Of a DNA stretch of 64,000 bases, positions 31,536-42,420 are shown one piece after another (position 1 is the stretch's first letter; each line of letters begins with the position of its first letter). The notes under the pieces were generated by a model, which was not told the origin of the DNA, did no database searches, and was given only the letters and a program-made list of their open reading frames with translations. A program made the translations under genes and the position numbers. This stretch comes from Ochotona curzoniae (taxonomy: Eukaryota > Chordata > Mammalia > Lagomorpha > Ochotonidae), in the NCBI RefSeq assembly GCF_017591425.1, contig NW_024465885.1, forward strand, positions 35,906,501 to 35,970,500, written 5' to 3'.

Positions 31536-31866
31536 GGACCTGGTGCTATAGCGTACTGGTTAAAAGTCCTCACCTTGCACGCCCAGGATACCATATGGGC
31601 ACCGGTTCTAATCCCAGCAGCTCTACTTACCCATCAAGCTCCCTGCTTGTGGCCTGAGAAAGCAGCAGAGGATGGCCAAAAGCTTTGGGGCCCTGCACCT
31701 CTGTGGGAGATCCAGAAGAAGCTCCTGGCTTCAGATTCGCTCAGCTCCAGCCATTGCAGTCACCTGGGGAGTGAATCATCAGATGGAAGCTCTTCCCCTC
31801 CGTCTTTCCTCCTCTCTGGATATCGGACTTTCCACAAAGATAAATAAATCTTTTTAAAAAATAAAT
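31536..31866 (+). repeat. CSINE, full-length, with TSD
   Basis: GGACCTGGTGCTATAGCG to AAATAAATCTTTTTAAAAAATAAAT. It is flanked by AAATTGTACTAAAATGAT (31518-31535) and AAATTATATTAAAATGAT (31867-31884), an 18-bp TSD with two mismatches. The CCTTGCACGCCC 5' word groups it with the youngest copies at 26094 and 46633. Confidence 0.95.
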
Positions 31867-31884
31867 AAATTATATTAAAATGAT

Positions 31885-32400
31885 TAAGAAGAAACAGTAT
31901 GTTCTGAATTAGATTAGCTATAACATTGTATAAAACCCCAATATTCAAGGCTTGCTCAAAAACTCCTGAAATCCTTCCAGAAGACTCATCTTCAGTTTCT
32001 GACCTAACCCAGCGTGCAATCAAACATTTCTGCATCCTCTCTTCTACCCAACAATTTAATCTCATTATGTATTTTACTTATTTTATCAGAAAACTTGAAG
32101 CCAGCCCAATTGCCAGACTGTGAAGCTGCTTGCTTGACACGGAGTGCTTGCATAAGCATCGTTCTGCAAATATGCAATGCTCCTTATTGTTATGGTATTC
32201 ACTAAAACTTACTGTAAAGCAGTCAGCTTGACGGGGTCATTCTCAGCTTCTAAGACAGTTAATTCATTATTTTTACCGTATTTATTGAATCTATCTTGAA
32301 TATGCATTGATTATCAAGATTGAGGAAATAAATATTTCTCAATGCAACAGTGATTGTCAAACTAATCCTCAATCATCTTGCAAACCTTTTCATTTTCTTG
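31885..32400. other. Unassigned AT-rich sequence
   Basis: No gene is recognised. Three overlapping frames of 60-100 codons, partly in SINE 3' sequence, are chance frames. Confidence 0.4.
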
Positions 32401-32870
32401 GTTTATCCTGCGCTACTTTGCTAACCTAACCCATCTACACTTTGCCTCCTAATCCCCTGTAAATATGCCCACATCCCTTAAAACTATCTTACCAATTATA
32501 ATTTGTGTAATGTTTTCCTAAATTGTACCACCTAGATTTTGAAGAGTAACATATGAAACTGTTTTCCGACCCTCATTGCCACTTACCCCTTGCTTTAATA
32601 TTTGATCAAATCAGTTCGCTTTCACTCTCCTCGATGTGTAAGCACTGTCTTCACTTCTGACTTTCAACAATGCTCTTCTCTTTATCACGTAGGTGCTTCA
32701 CTTTCCTTCTTGCTTCATTTATGTTTTATAGCCTCAAAGTCTCAGTCTAGTGGTTAGTTCTTCAAATCACCCAGACCATTCCACTATGAGGCTGCTGCTG
32801 TGCACTTTGTTAGAACACACACTACAACTTGCAGCTCTAATCATCTCATTTGCTTTGCTTTGCAAACATA
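32401..32870 (+). mobile_element. L2-like sequence (low confidence)
   Basis: A CT-rich 3'UTR-like composition (CTCCTCGATGTG...TCTTTATCACGTAGG...TTCATTTATGTTTTATAG) leads toward GTATCTTATGTTCAGTAACATTAATAAAGACATACTGAA (32961-33001), which resembles the L2 3' end ...TGGCACATAGTAGGCGCTCAATAAATATTTGTTGAA. The U6 fragment below is inserted in it. Confidence 0.4.
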
Positions 32871-32884
32871 AGGATCATGCTTTA

Positions 32885-32914
32885 GTGCTCGCTTCAGCAG
32901 CACAAATACTAAAC
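32885..32914 (+). pseudogene. 3'-truncated U6 snRNA retropseudogene
   Basis: GTGCTCGCTTCAGCAGCACA followed by AATACTAAAC matches the 5' end of U6 snRNA (GTGCTCGCTTCGGCAGCACA, TATACTAAAA) at all but about three positions, then stops. It is flanked by AGGATCATGCTTTA (32871-32884) and AGGATCATGTTTTA (32915-32928), a 14-bp TSD with one mismatch. There is no poly-A tail. The structure fits a tailless retropseudogene made by L1 machinery. It cannot be a functional U6: almost three quarters of the RNA is missing. Confidence 0.85.
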
Positions 32915-32928
32915 AGGATCATGTTTTA

Positions 32929-33110
32929 CTATCCTCATCCCTGCCTCCCCACGATTAACATAGTATCTTATGTTCAGTAACATTAATAAAGACATACTGA
33001 ATTTATCTATCATCATTATTTATCACTTTATCCACTAATGAACACGCATTATCATTTTTCTCTAACAGTTTACGTTATTTTGTTTGTAATAATTTATTTG
33101 ATCATTTTAA
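32929..33110 (+). mobile_element. Continuation of L2-like 3' end and flank
   Basis: This continues the pre-insertion sequence: TACTATCCTCATCCCTGCC...ACATAGTATCTTATG...AATAAAGACATACTG. The match to the L2 terminus is plausible but diverged. Confidence 0.4.
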
Positions 33111-33144
33111 AGAGTTTATAAGGAGTGCTGGAATTTTCCAATTG

Positions 33145-33250
33145 CTGTTTCACTTCCTAGATGGCTGCAATAACTGGGACTAGCCCAGGTGAAGCAGGAA
33201 GCCTAGATCGCCATGGACTTCTCTCAGCTGTGTGTCAGTGGTCCAGGTAT
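33145..33250 (-). repeat. Old CSINE, 3' part, split by a solo LTR
   Basis: CCAATTGCTGTTTCACTTCC-TAGATGGCTGCAATAACTGGG, CCAGGTGAAGCAGGAAGCC and GTGTCAGTGGTCCAGGTAT follow the minus-strand CSINE. The sequence breaks at the word GTAT and resumes after the LTR at 33659. Confidence 0.7.
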
Positions 33251-33658
33251 TGTTACATCTAACCCCAACCCAAAGGAGTGCAGCCCAGACAATTATAACT
33301 CACAGAAAATTCTACTGAGGGAGTAGTTGGACAGACCAGCTGGCTAGCTCTCCTTACCTTCAGAGAGTGAACCCGAGCTAAGTTTAATAGACATTTTTAA
33401 TAGGATGGATGTGTTTTACGATCATGAGAAGCAGGACATGGTAGAAAAATTTGAGAAAACTTATTTATGAAATGCTTGTCACGGTGCCACCCTTGTCTGC
33501 TCTTTCTCTTCCCAGTGCAGGCAAGGTCTATTTGCAACTTGTGGTATGGCTCAACAGGCAGAAAGCATGCAAAGCATTTCATACAGAAACGTAAAGAGCA
33601 GGTTAGCAACTAAGCAAGGCTTGGCCAGAGGGACTGCATCTTGAAGCAGGATTTCACA
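33251..33658 (-). mobile_element. Solo LTR of an endogenous retrovirus
   Basis: This 408-bp block begins TGTTACATCTAACCCC and ends GGATTTCACA, so it has TG...CA ends. It is flanked on both sides by GTAT (33247-33250 and 33659-33662), a 4-bp TSD as expected for ERV1/gamma-type integration. Read on the minus strand it starts TGTGAAATCC, has an ATTAAA-type signal (plus-strand TTTAAT at 33383-33388) and ends ...GGGTTAGATGTAACA. Removing it with one GTAT restores a continuous old CSINE. There is no internal retroviral sequence, so it is a recombined solo LTR. The family was not identified. Confidence 0.8.
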
Positions 33659-33802
33659 GTATTAGGCCAAATTCTGCTACTTTCTCTACTTTAGTAGGGA
33701 GATGAATTGTAAGTGGAGCAGAAAGAATGTGGACTGATGCTCAGATGGGATGTTGGTATCTCTGGCACAGACTTAATCCCCTGTATGACGACGCTAACAG
33801 CA
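33659..33802 (-). repeat. Old CSINE, 5' part, split by the solo LTR
   Basis: GTATTAGGCCAAATTCTGCTACTTTC, TAAGTGGAGCAGAAAG, GATGGGATGTTGGTATC and ACAGACTTAATCCCC continue the minus-strand CSINE interrupted at 33250. Confidence 0.75.
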
Positions 33803-35052
33803 GTATTATTTAATGTAATACTGAAATTGAGTAAAACTGTAGCTACATTTTAAAACAAAGAAGATATATGTGTTAAATAATTTTGCAAGTAATTTATATG
33901 CAGCCATATGTAACAAGCAATTATATATGTATATGTATGTTTTACATATGTACATATTTTATATAAGTATATATATGCACTTGTATGTTATATATATATA
34001 TGTTTTTGTATCAAGCAATTGTGTGTATTAAGCAATTATATGTATATTATTTATATCAAGTAATTATATGTGTAGTGAGATTGTGTTTTGTGGAACAGTG
34101 ACTGATACATTATTATAGATTTTATGTGACTTTCAAACTACTCGATTAAAATATGAGCCAAATGCAATCAAAAATCAAAATGTTTTTATATCTTTTTATA
34201 ACAAATAAACTTTGGAAAGAAATGTCAATTACATCTCAAAATTAGGTTTGAGAATAAACCCTAGAGAACTCTCCATTCAATGACAGAGTTTCAGCAGCGT
34301 GTGTTTCTCTGCGGAGAATCATGGTAAGATGAGTGACATTAAATATTTTATCACAGAAGGTAAATACGCAAGAGCATGAAAAATGAAGGACTTGGGGAAC
34401 ACTTGGAACAGAGCATTCACTTAAGAGACTAGCTGTCAGAGCTTCCCCAAAACTCTGCCAGTGAGAGCTGTATTCTCAAATGCAAGACAAGGCTGAAATT
34501 GAAGGGGCGATACTAAACCAAAGAAAGCCTAAAAAGTTATTGGAATTGTAGTGTATTTAGAACAGGATGAATAAAATGTATGCCACATCTTTTCTGACAG
34601 ATATCTATCTATCTATCTATAAAACACTTGGGAAAAATAATACTAGACATACTTAAATGGCATATAGGAGTTTCTTGTAGGGGATGGGAAGAGTGGAAGA
34701 TCAGTTGCAGGAATTTCATAGAGATTTACCATAATGTCATCTGCATCAGGTTTTCCTAGGAGCACCACTGCTATAACAACACCTCGTACAATCTACTTAT
34801 AGAGATAAGAAGTTTCAATAAAGATAAATTTAACCCAAAATGAAAATAATTACATTTATGAAAACAATGGAGGAACATATAAAAGCGTGGAAACTCAAAC
34901 TTCAAAATTTCTAAGAATCAGAAAATACCTTATTACCTTCTTTTTCTGACTCATGTGAAAAAAATGAGAAATATTTTTATTCCCCATACTTACAAACATA
35001 TTAATGAATAATTTTGAATAAATATTTTCTTTGAAGCTACATAAATTATCAT
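33803..35052. other. Unassigned AT-rich sequence with simple repeats
   Basis: 33900-34075 is TA/TG-rich. A diverged AAGCAATTATATGTAT-like word recurs near 33917, 34014, 34029 and 34059. A (CTAT)n run lies at 34602-34620. No gene is recognised. Confidence 0.5.
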
Positions 35053-35065
35053 TTCAGATATTTCT

Positions 35066-35394
35066 TTTTTTAAGATTTATTTATTTTTAATGGAAAGGTG
35101 GATATACAGAGAAGAGGAGAGACAGAGAGGAACATCTTCCATGCCATGGTTCACTTGCCAAGTGACTGCAAAGGCTGGAGCTGAGCCAATCCGAAGCCAA
35201 GAGCCAGGAACCTCTTCCGGATCTCCCATGCAGGTACGGGGTCCCAAGGATTTGGGCCGTCCTCAACTGCCTTCCCAGGACATAAGCAGAGAACTGGATG
35301 GGAAGCAGGGCTGCCAGGATTAGAACCGGCACCCATATGAGATCCTGGTGCATTTAAGGAGAAGATTTTAACCACTACGCTATTGTGCCGGGCC
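35066..35394 (-). repeat. CSINE, full-length, minus strand, with TSD
   Basis: It runs from TTTTTAAGATTTATTTATTTTTAATGG to ACGCTATTGTGCCGGGCC. It is flanked by TTCAGATATTTCT (35053-35065) and TTCAGGTATTTCT (35395-35407), a 13-bp TSD with one mismatch. Frames on both strands are SINE shadows. Confidence 0.95.
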
Positions 35395-35407
35395 TTCAGG
35401 TATTTCT

Positions 35408-38309
35408 AAACATTGAACATGGTATCACAAAATTTTGTAGAATATCTTTTGCTACATGAAATGTTGATACGTAAGATAATATTTAGAATTCATTTAGAGT
35501 GACGAATAAGTTAATATTATGAAAGTGAAAAACTAAGACACTCATGAAGATAAAGTAAAGGATTAAACAGTCTTTGGGTAACTTTTGCCAACTTAGAAGC
35601 AAAAGGAAAAAGTCTTAAAACTGTGTGTACAGGGCGTTATCTAGATATTAGTACCAAAAAGAAGATACTCATCTGTGAATTTCACTTTGAAAATGAACTG
35701 AAGCTGGGACAATAGCGTTTTACTTGATATTGTTATTGTTTCAATGAAAATACAATGAAAGATTCCATGCCATACAAACTGAGGCTGCTGGTGTTTATGT
35801 ATTATTTCAAAATCATAAATTGCATAAGTGGTCCAAACTGGGATATTGGAATTGAACCAGTGTCAAAGCATCGTATCGCTAGTGATAATACCAGCACTAT
35901 ATGTAATAGCAGTTTTGCTGGCAGTAACAGCAAACAGTTCAAATCTGGTAAGCAATCGCTATATTTTAAGTACTCTTCTGAAGAGTTTACAAAATGTCAT
36001 TTAGTTATCATTTTGTTTATATAAAGTATGCTATCTTCTATTTGACAGCCAACACATGAGCTACCAAGCAATCAGTGTGAGGACAAACAGCCAGGTCACA
36101 TCACACTGAACCCCCACTAATGTACATTGTGATTTTTTTCTCTTTTTTCGTCTGTACAGTTGCCTTACTTGACTTGTTTTAAAGTTGGTAGGAGTGGATT
36201 GCATGACTTGGGCCATCTCTGTAGCATTGCATTTCACCATCAGTTTGTAGAGGAATCCCAACTAAGCCTGACACAGTAGTATGCTCAAATCAGTCAGGCC
36301 AGGGCACCCAGTTCTTTAAGGATTGCTCATCACGGATTGTCAAATCAATCTAGCTCAGTGTTTATTACAGAAACTCCCAAATTTTAGAACGTTTTGACTC
36401 ATTGCCTAGCTATTATTTTTTCATAGTTCTTCTTCCTGATGCATTACCTGGGCCATGCAAAAAGCAAATACTGAGATGCAGCTGGAAGGAACATCTTTAA
36501 AGTCAAAAACAGAAAGGAAGCAGAACTCTCCGGATAATGGCTGGAGACCACAATGTAGAAGAACGCTGTTTAGGTGCATCACACATTACGTGTATGTTGA
36601 ATAAATAAAAGACATAACTTTTGGAAGAAAACACAGGTCCGGTGCCATAATATAAATTCCACATGTATGTATGTAGAAAAATAAAATTATGTTTACCTGA
36701 GGATGTCATAAGGGGAAGAAGGGACTGGGAATTTATTAATAGAAGACTGTAAAATTTCTGAAGAATGTAAGAAATGTTTTTTCCCATCTACTTCCAAGCA
36801 TGTTGAATATAGTTGTGAATATTCTGCAATATGTTTCAAAATAAAAGTAACTGATAACTGTTTCATGACAAAAGCAATAGGCTGATAAAATACCTGTTAG
36901 CATATAATGATTCTATATTGTATGTGTACATGAATTCATCACATTGTGATTTGTCAAATCAGAAATGAGAATAACACTTTAAAGGGATAAAATTGTTTTC
37001 CAGCTGCCATTTTAGCTGACCTTTCAATTTTTCTGTTCATATTCTGCAGCTCGATATTAACAAAAATGCATACGCTTCCTAGGACTTTCTATTTAAAAAA
37101 GAGGAAGAGTGATTCCAATTCCTATGACATGTTTCTTGGCCAGGAGCTGATCCAGAAGAGACCAAGTCCCCTACATGCTGTCTGCAAGGACTCTTTATAT
37201 GTTGGACCATAAATAAAAACACCGAGTTTGTTTCCCTTACTCTTTGCTCACACGTCATAGTACAAATTGCCCACACATCATTTGCGTCCTTATCTCGACT
37301 CACTGGGATAACTAGAACTGAACCTGAGAGAATATTGTGGATGTTTAGCTGCCCATGCTATTCATCAAGCTGTCTTTGGAAAGAGAAGCCCACTGCTGTG
37401 AGCAAAAAGGCTTCAGCTTTTCAAACCTCCGCTGAGAGAAAACATTCAGAGTTCAAGAAACTCTGGCAATGTGAATTAGCAATTTCTCTAGCACCTTCTG
37501 TTCAACAATAACAAGTCTTCGGGGGAGTTCATAAGTGTCTTTGTAAAATGAATGAGAGGTTGGTGACTTTTGAAAAAAAAATTGTGACTTAGAAAATGTC
37601 ATTTTGTTAAAAATAGTACTCAGTGACTTTTCTCGGGAGCACATTTATCACAAACTCCTTTAAAATAACAGTGATTTTCAGGTAAATGGGATAGACTATT
37701 CAGTAAATCCTCTTTCTGAAAGAGAAAAAAATGCAAAATTCTTTTCAAAAATATGTTGCAGCAATTAAGGTAAAATTTAAACTCTTTTTAACGTTTTATG
37801 AAACAAACAGACATAAGAATTAAAAAAAAATATCTTAAAACTATGTAAGTGTTCAAATTTAATGCACATTCTAAAGTTATAAGTGCATCTGTTTTTAGAT
37901 ATAAAAATTATTTTAATTGTGTTGATCATATCCAAAAATGAATCACTTAGAAATATGTTAATTATTTCTCACATGAATAGGAATAGCTAGATTTTGAGTT
38001 TCCCTGAAACGATTAACTCGCTAATGAGTTACAATGAAAACGTATCTGTGGCCTGGCATTCGTAGATAATTTCAGTAACAGATAATAGATCTGCAAACTG
38101 TATTTGTAATGGTAAATTCTGTAAATCCGCTGGAATGAGTCAAAGAATACACAGAAAGCTGCCAAACCAGTGGCCGTGGGTTGTGTTTTTAGTAGTAACC
38201 TAAGGAAAGTTGACAAACATGCTCTCAACAATGTGGATGGAATCCTCTATCCCTGGGCTCCTGGCGGACACGAAGGCTGAGGAAGGGAGGGTGAATTCCC
38301 TTCTTTTTG
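35408..38309. other. Long unassigned stretch
   Basis: No gene is seen. 35940-36045 (TTTTAAGTACTCTTCTGAAGAGTTTACAAAATGTCATTTAG) is weakly like a reverse-complement MIR or L2 end. 36660-36780 (GGGGAAGAAGGGACTGGGAATTTATTAATAG) is weakly like an L1 3'UTR. 37079-37303 has a 74-codon minus-strand frame without a domain. None is strong enough to claim. Confidence 0.35.
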
Positions 38310-38440
38310 GGTCTGGAACGCCATGTGCCCCTGTTCTGACACTTACTAGCTCCTGGGATTTAGTTCACCAACATCACCAATTGATGTTTTGATCTGGTTG
38401 CAGATGTCATAAAGGAAAATTTCCCACTTCCATAATCCCA
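38310..38440 (+). mobile_element. MIR fragment
   Basis: GGTCTGGAACGCCATGTGCCCC-TGTTCTGACACTTACTAGCTCCTGGGATTTAGTTCACC matches the MIR core (GAGTCTGGAGCCAGACTGCC...CTGCCACTTACTAGCTGTGTGACCTTGGGCAAG) with moderate divergence. Confidence 0.55.
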
Positions 38441-38629
38441 TCACATTATAAATCCCATCTATTAATCTTGTTTCTCTGACAAACAAAGCACCCACGCCTG
38501 GTGTTACATTTTTATGACTTTTTGCAGGCTCTCTATGGGAGCAAAACAATAATGGCAAAACATTGCTACTGAGTCCAGAACAATGGCTAAATACTAATCT
38601 TGAGAATATCAGCTTGCCACATGAGCTTT

Positions 38630-38862
38630 GTTTCCTGCCTAGAGCAAAGCAAAGCATTAAAGGATTGCCCTAAATCTGGGCAGCTTCTCCCCAGTGGGAG
38701 ACCCAGAAGAATTTCTATGCCCCTGGCTCAGGTTGGCTCAGCTCTGGCTGTTGTGGTCATTTGTGGAGAGATCCAGAAGATGGAAGATCTTTTCCTCCGT
38801 ATCTCTTTGTCTCCATAAATCTGATCTGCCTTTCCAATTAAAATACTTAAATCTTTAATTGT
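38630..38862 (+). repeat. CSINE, 5'-truncated
   Basis: CCAGTGGGAGACCCAGAAG, TTGGCTCAGCTCTGGC, GATGGAAGATCTTTTCC, CTGATCTGCCTTTCCAATTAAAATACTTAAATCTTTA. The 5' third is lacking or unrecognisable. The 126-codon minus-strand frame starts beyond it and has no domain. Confidence 0.8.
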
Positions 38863-39049
38863 ACTATTGATAAAATCCCAAAATGACTGCATTAGTAGGA
38901 ATACCATGGAAGTAGGAAATATAATACCTTTGCTTCTTTTAAAGAAGAAAACACATTTGTAAAAGCAGACATATCCAAATAAAATCACTTCAAATATTAC
39001 ATTGCTTAGCAATTCCCAATAACCAAAACAGGAATTAGAAAGTGATATT

Positions 39050-39385
39050 GGGCCCAGCACGATAGCATAGCGGTTAAGGTCCTCAGCTTGAATGTGCCAG
39101 TATCCCATAGGGGCATCGAATCTAATCCCAGCAACCCCGCTTCACATCCAGCTCCCTGCTTGTGGCCTGGGAAAACAGTGGAGGACAGCCCAAAGTCTTG
39201 GGACCCTGCATCCGTGTGGGAGACCCAGAGGAGGCTTTGACTTCAGATTGGCTCAGTTCCAGCCTTTGTGGCCACTTTGGGAGTGAACCATCGGATGGAA
39301 GATCTCCCTCCCTCCCCCCCCGCCCCCGTCTTCCCTCTCTGTATCTCCACCTTTCCAATAAAAATAAATAAATCTTAAAACAAAA
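39050..39385 (+). repeat. CSINE with C-rich tract, first of a cluster
   Basis: GGGCCCAGCACGATAGCATAG to AAAAATAAATAAATCTTAAAAC. The CTTCCTCTCTG position of the family is replaced by CCCTCCCTCCCCCCCCGCCC near 39308-39328. Frames inside are SINE shadows. Confidence 0.93.
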
Positions 39386-39414
39386 AACGGGGGTGAGGGG
39401 GATATTTACTCATG

Positions 39415-39737
39415 GAGGGCAGTTTGTCACAATAACCCAGTGGTTAAATCCTTGCCATGCATGCATCGGGATACTATATGATCACCAGTTCCTATCTTGG
39501 CTGCTGCATTTCCCAGCTCCTTGCAAGTGTCCTGCTAAAGCCGTAGAAGATGGCCCAAGCTTGGGATCCTGCAACCATGTGGGAGACCCAGAAGAAGCTC
39601 CTGGCTTCAGACTGGCTTCACTTTGGCCATTGCATGGAATTGGGGAATTAACCAGCAGAAGGAACATCTTTGTCTCTCCTCCTCTCTGTAGATCTGCCTT
39701 TCAAATAAGAAGTAAGTAAATCTTTAAAAAAAAAAAA
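39415..39737 (+). repeat. Older CSINE, second of a cluster
   Basis: TTGTCACAATAACCCAGTGGTTAAATCC, GATACTATATGATCACCAG, TGGGAGACCCAGAAGAAGC and CTGCCTTTCAAATAAGAAGTAAGTAAATC with an A tail. Its tail received the next SINE. Confidence 0.88.
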
Positions 39738-39749
39738 AATGGAGATTTT

Positions 39750-40076
39750 GGGCCTGGGGAGATGGCATATTGTTAAATTCTTCACCTTGCACACGCCGGG
39801 ATCCCATATGGGCGCCGGTTCTAATTCTGGCAGGCCCACTTCCCATCCAGCTCCCTGCTTGTGGCCTGGGAAAGCAGTCGAGGATTCCCAAAGCTTTGGG
39901 ACCCTGCACCCGTGTGGGAGACCTGGAAGAGGCTCCTGGCTTCAGATTGGCTCAGCTCCAGCCTTTGTGGCCACTTGGGGAGTGAACCATCTGATGGATG
40001 TTCTTCCTCTGTGTCTCTCCTCCTCTCTGTATGTCCACCTTTCCAATGAAAATAAATGAATGTTTTTTTGTTAAAT
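39750..40076 (+). repeat. CSINE, third of a cluster, with perfect TSD
   Basis: GGGCCTGGGGAGATGGC to CAATGAAAATAAATGAATG. It is flanked by AATGGAGATTTT at 39738-39749 and 40077-40088, a perfect 12-bp TSD. The left copy lies just past the A tail of the previous SINE. Frames on it are SINE shadows. Confidence 0.95.
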
Positions 40077-40093
40077 AATGGAGATTTTTACTT

Positions 40094-40216
40094 GGGCTGT
40101 CTTTTGCTGCTTTTTATCAGGAAGCAGGATCAAAAGTGGAGGAGCTGGAACAAGAACCAGCACCAACTTGGAATGCAAGAATTTCAGGTTGATTTAATCC
40201 ACTGTGCCACAGCACC
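40094..40216 (-). repeat. Old CSINE 5' half, minus strand, fourth of the cluster
   Basis: CTTTTGCTGCTTTTTATCAGG, GTGGAGGAGCTGGAACAAG, CCAGCACCAACTTGG and TTAATCCACTGTGCCACAGCACC are the 5' half of an old CSINE read on the minus strand. Confidence 0.7.
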
Positions 40217-42255
40217 TGTCTGTGATATATATTCTGACATGTAAGACCTCAGTTAGATAATTATCTTCTCTGTGTCTGTTTATTCTGTTTTTTTCTTTTT
40301 TCAATCCCTTTTAAACTCCTTCTGTATTTAATATTCAATTCCGTGTTCACAGTCCGTACTGTGAAGAGTTGATTTAATCATTCATGTGATTTGGTTGAGA
40401 TCAAAATTGCTGATGAGAAGAGTATCATTTGGTGGAACTGAAAAAAAACTAGCCAAAGATCTAAGTCTGTTTTGCAAAATTAATGGTAATCAGTTACATT
40501 AAACGTTGTTTAGCACCGGTAATAATCAGGAAATTAGAAGTGTCTTCTTTGTAAGAACGAAGGTGTCATGTTCTAGCTAGAATAGGAAAAAAGGTAGGGC
40601 AGACGTTGTGTCATAAAATCCACTGCTTTGTTTACTCATATCCCAGGAACCTGGGTTTGAATTAAATATGGAGTGTAAAATGAAATGGTCCCTTCCAAGG
40701 TCCGACGGGAAGAGGGATAGGAAACATAAAAAGGCATGGTGTTTCAGTGATGCAAAACTTCAACTATTCAAGATATGTAAGTTCTGGATTTCTGCTGTTT
40801 AACAATACCAACGCAGGGAGAGCACTGTATTGTATGCTCATAATTAGAGTAGGATAGGTCTTATACGCTCTCACTGAGTGAGGGGCCGCTGAGTGTCTCC
40901 CCACAAGTGATTCATGCATTTTCTTTCATTTGTTTGGTTTTGCTTCATTTTTATTGACTTCACTAAAATTTGAACTGAGCAAATAGTGTTACTGCATTTT
41001 ACATATTTTTCTTAAACACCCTTGTAAAAATGTTTTTGAAGGGATTTTTGAAGTGCAGAGCTTATAATGAGGGTTTTGTTTCCTAAAAGAATAGAGCTGC
41101 AATTCAAAAATGCTTAAATAGAATCTGATAAATATATATAATTGAGATAACTTATTAGAAATACCTAAGGAAAGGAAATGAGGGTTGTTCATGATGGTAT
41201 AGACCTGCAATTCTGACTTTGGTTTTAACCCACCATATACTGCTCTACTATTAAACCCTATGGGCAGCCAGTGGCTCAGGAAAGCTCATATCATCCCGCA
41301 AATATGTCTAAAGCTTGATGAATATTTGGGTGTGCAAAGATGGTAGAGATGGGGAAAGGGAGATGACGTTTAGAGAAAATGACCTTCCAGAGCTTGCTAA
41401 ATGTGTGTTAAACAGAGTAGTAAGTTCTTGAGCCAGAGAAACGTCCTGCCTGACAGTGTGGGAAATGCAGAAAGCAGGTTATCCCTGTCTTGCCTTGCTG
41501 TCGTCATATGGTCCAGAAACAGAGTGTGACAAGCAGGTAGCACTGTGCAGAAGAGCCAATCCTCTGTGATCAGGATGCATAAGCCACAGAAAGAAAGAGG
41601 CAACCACTTTTCTCAAAGGTTCTTTTGTCTTAGCTTCATGGCCAGTGCAACCCTCTCCATAACCCTACATGCACAAGGGTATCTTGTAAAATCATTGAGG
41701 CTGCTATAAGAGGCCAGGACAAGTCTTTTTGCAAGTTGTCATGCTTCAATATTAATGTCTTACCTGTATAACTGATGGTTTGAATTACCCTTCTTGATGA
41801 CATTTTATTTCCTGGTCTCACAATTCTTAGTGTTGGCAAACACCGTGGTGGTCTGAGTACACATGTTTGCAATGATAGCTGACCATTCAGCTTGTTGTTG
41901 TGCACTGAGCTGCCAATTAACTCTGTACCTGGACTACCTGGCAGAGTGGCAGACCTCAAGGAGATTTAGTTGGACGGATGCAATTTTTCCTGCCATTATG
42001 GAGCAATACCTGAGCCCATGCAAAGACATTAGTCTGAGAGAGCTGTAACGAAACAGTCATCATTGGCTTATTTTGTTTGGGATGATCTGGGTCAAATTAC
42101 ATAGTTTTTGCATGCAGCCTTCTGTGTTTTTGCAGTAGCTGGTATTGTATTTGTGAAAGCTGGATGAAATAGTCAATACCCCTTGCACAAGGATCAACAC
42201 TTAAGACAGTTGATATGTAAGATAATGAGCTCTGAAAGTGTGCGGTGTTGGGAAA
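40217..42255. other. Long unassigned stretch
   Basis: No gene or repeat is securely recognised. 41340-42050 is GC-balanced, with frames of 60-107 codons on both strands (e.g. 41636-41959 minus) lacking any known domain. Confidence 0.35.
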
Positions 42256-42420
42256 GGAACATAAGTCAGGCTCCCTTAAGGTCCTTACTGCTAAGCTCCT
42301 GAATCCTGAATTAGGCCCATCCCATCATCTGCTATTGAGGAGTAACCTTGCAGAGGGAAGGTTTTTCTCTCTGTTAACCCTGTAGCTCTGACCACAAAAT
42401 AAACGCATGTTTTAAAAAGA
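42256..42420 (+). repeat. Old CSINE 3' half
   Basis: AAGCTCCTGAATCCTGAATTAGGCCC, TTGAGGAGTAACCTTGCAGAGGGAAGG-TTTTTCTCTCTGTTAACC and a CACAAAATAAACGCATG tail fit the 3' half of the older CSINE. The 84-codon minus-strand frame here is its shadow. Confidence 0.55.

Noticed and set aside
32885..32914. Functional U6 snRNA gene
   Set aside because: Only the first 30 nt are present, and the insertion has TSDs, which marks it as a retrocopy.
33251..33658. Possible provirus at the LTR
   Set aside because: Both sides return immediately to SINE sequence, so no internal retroviral region is present.
37079..37303. Candidate processed pseudogene (74-codon minus-strand frame)
   Set aside because: No recognisable protein, no A tail and no TSD.
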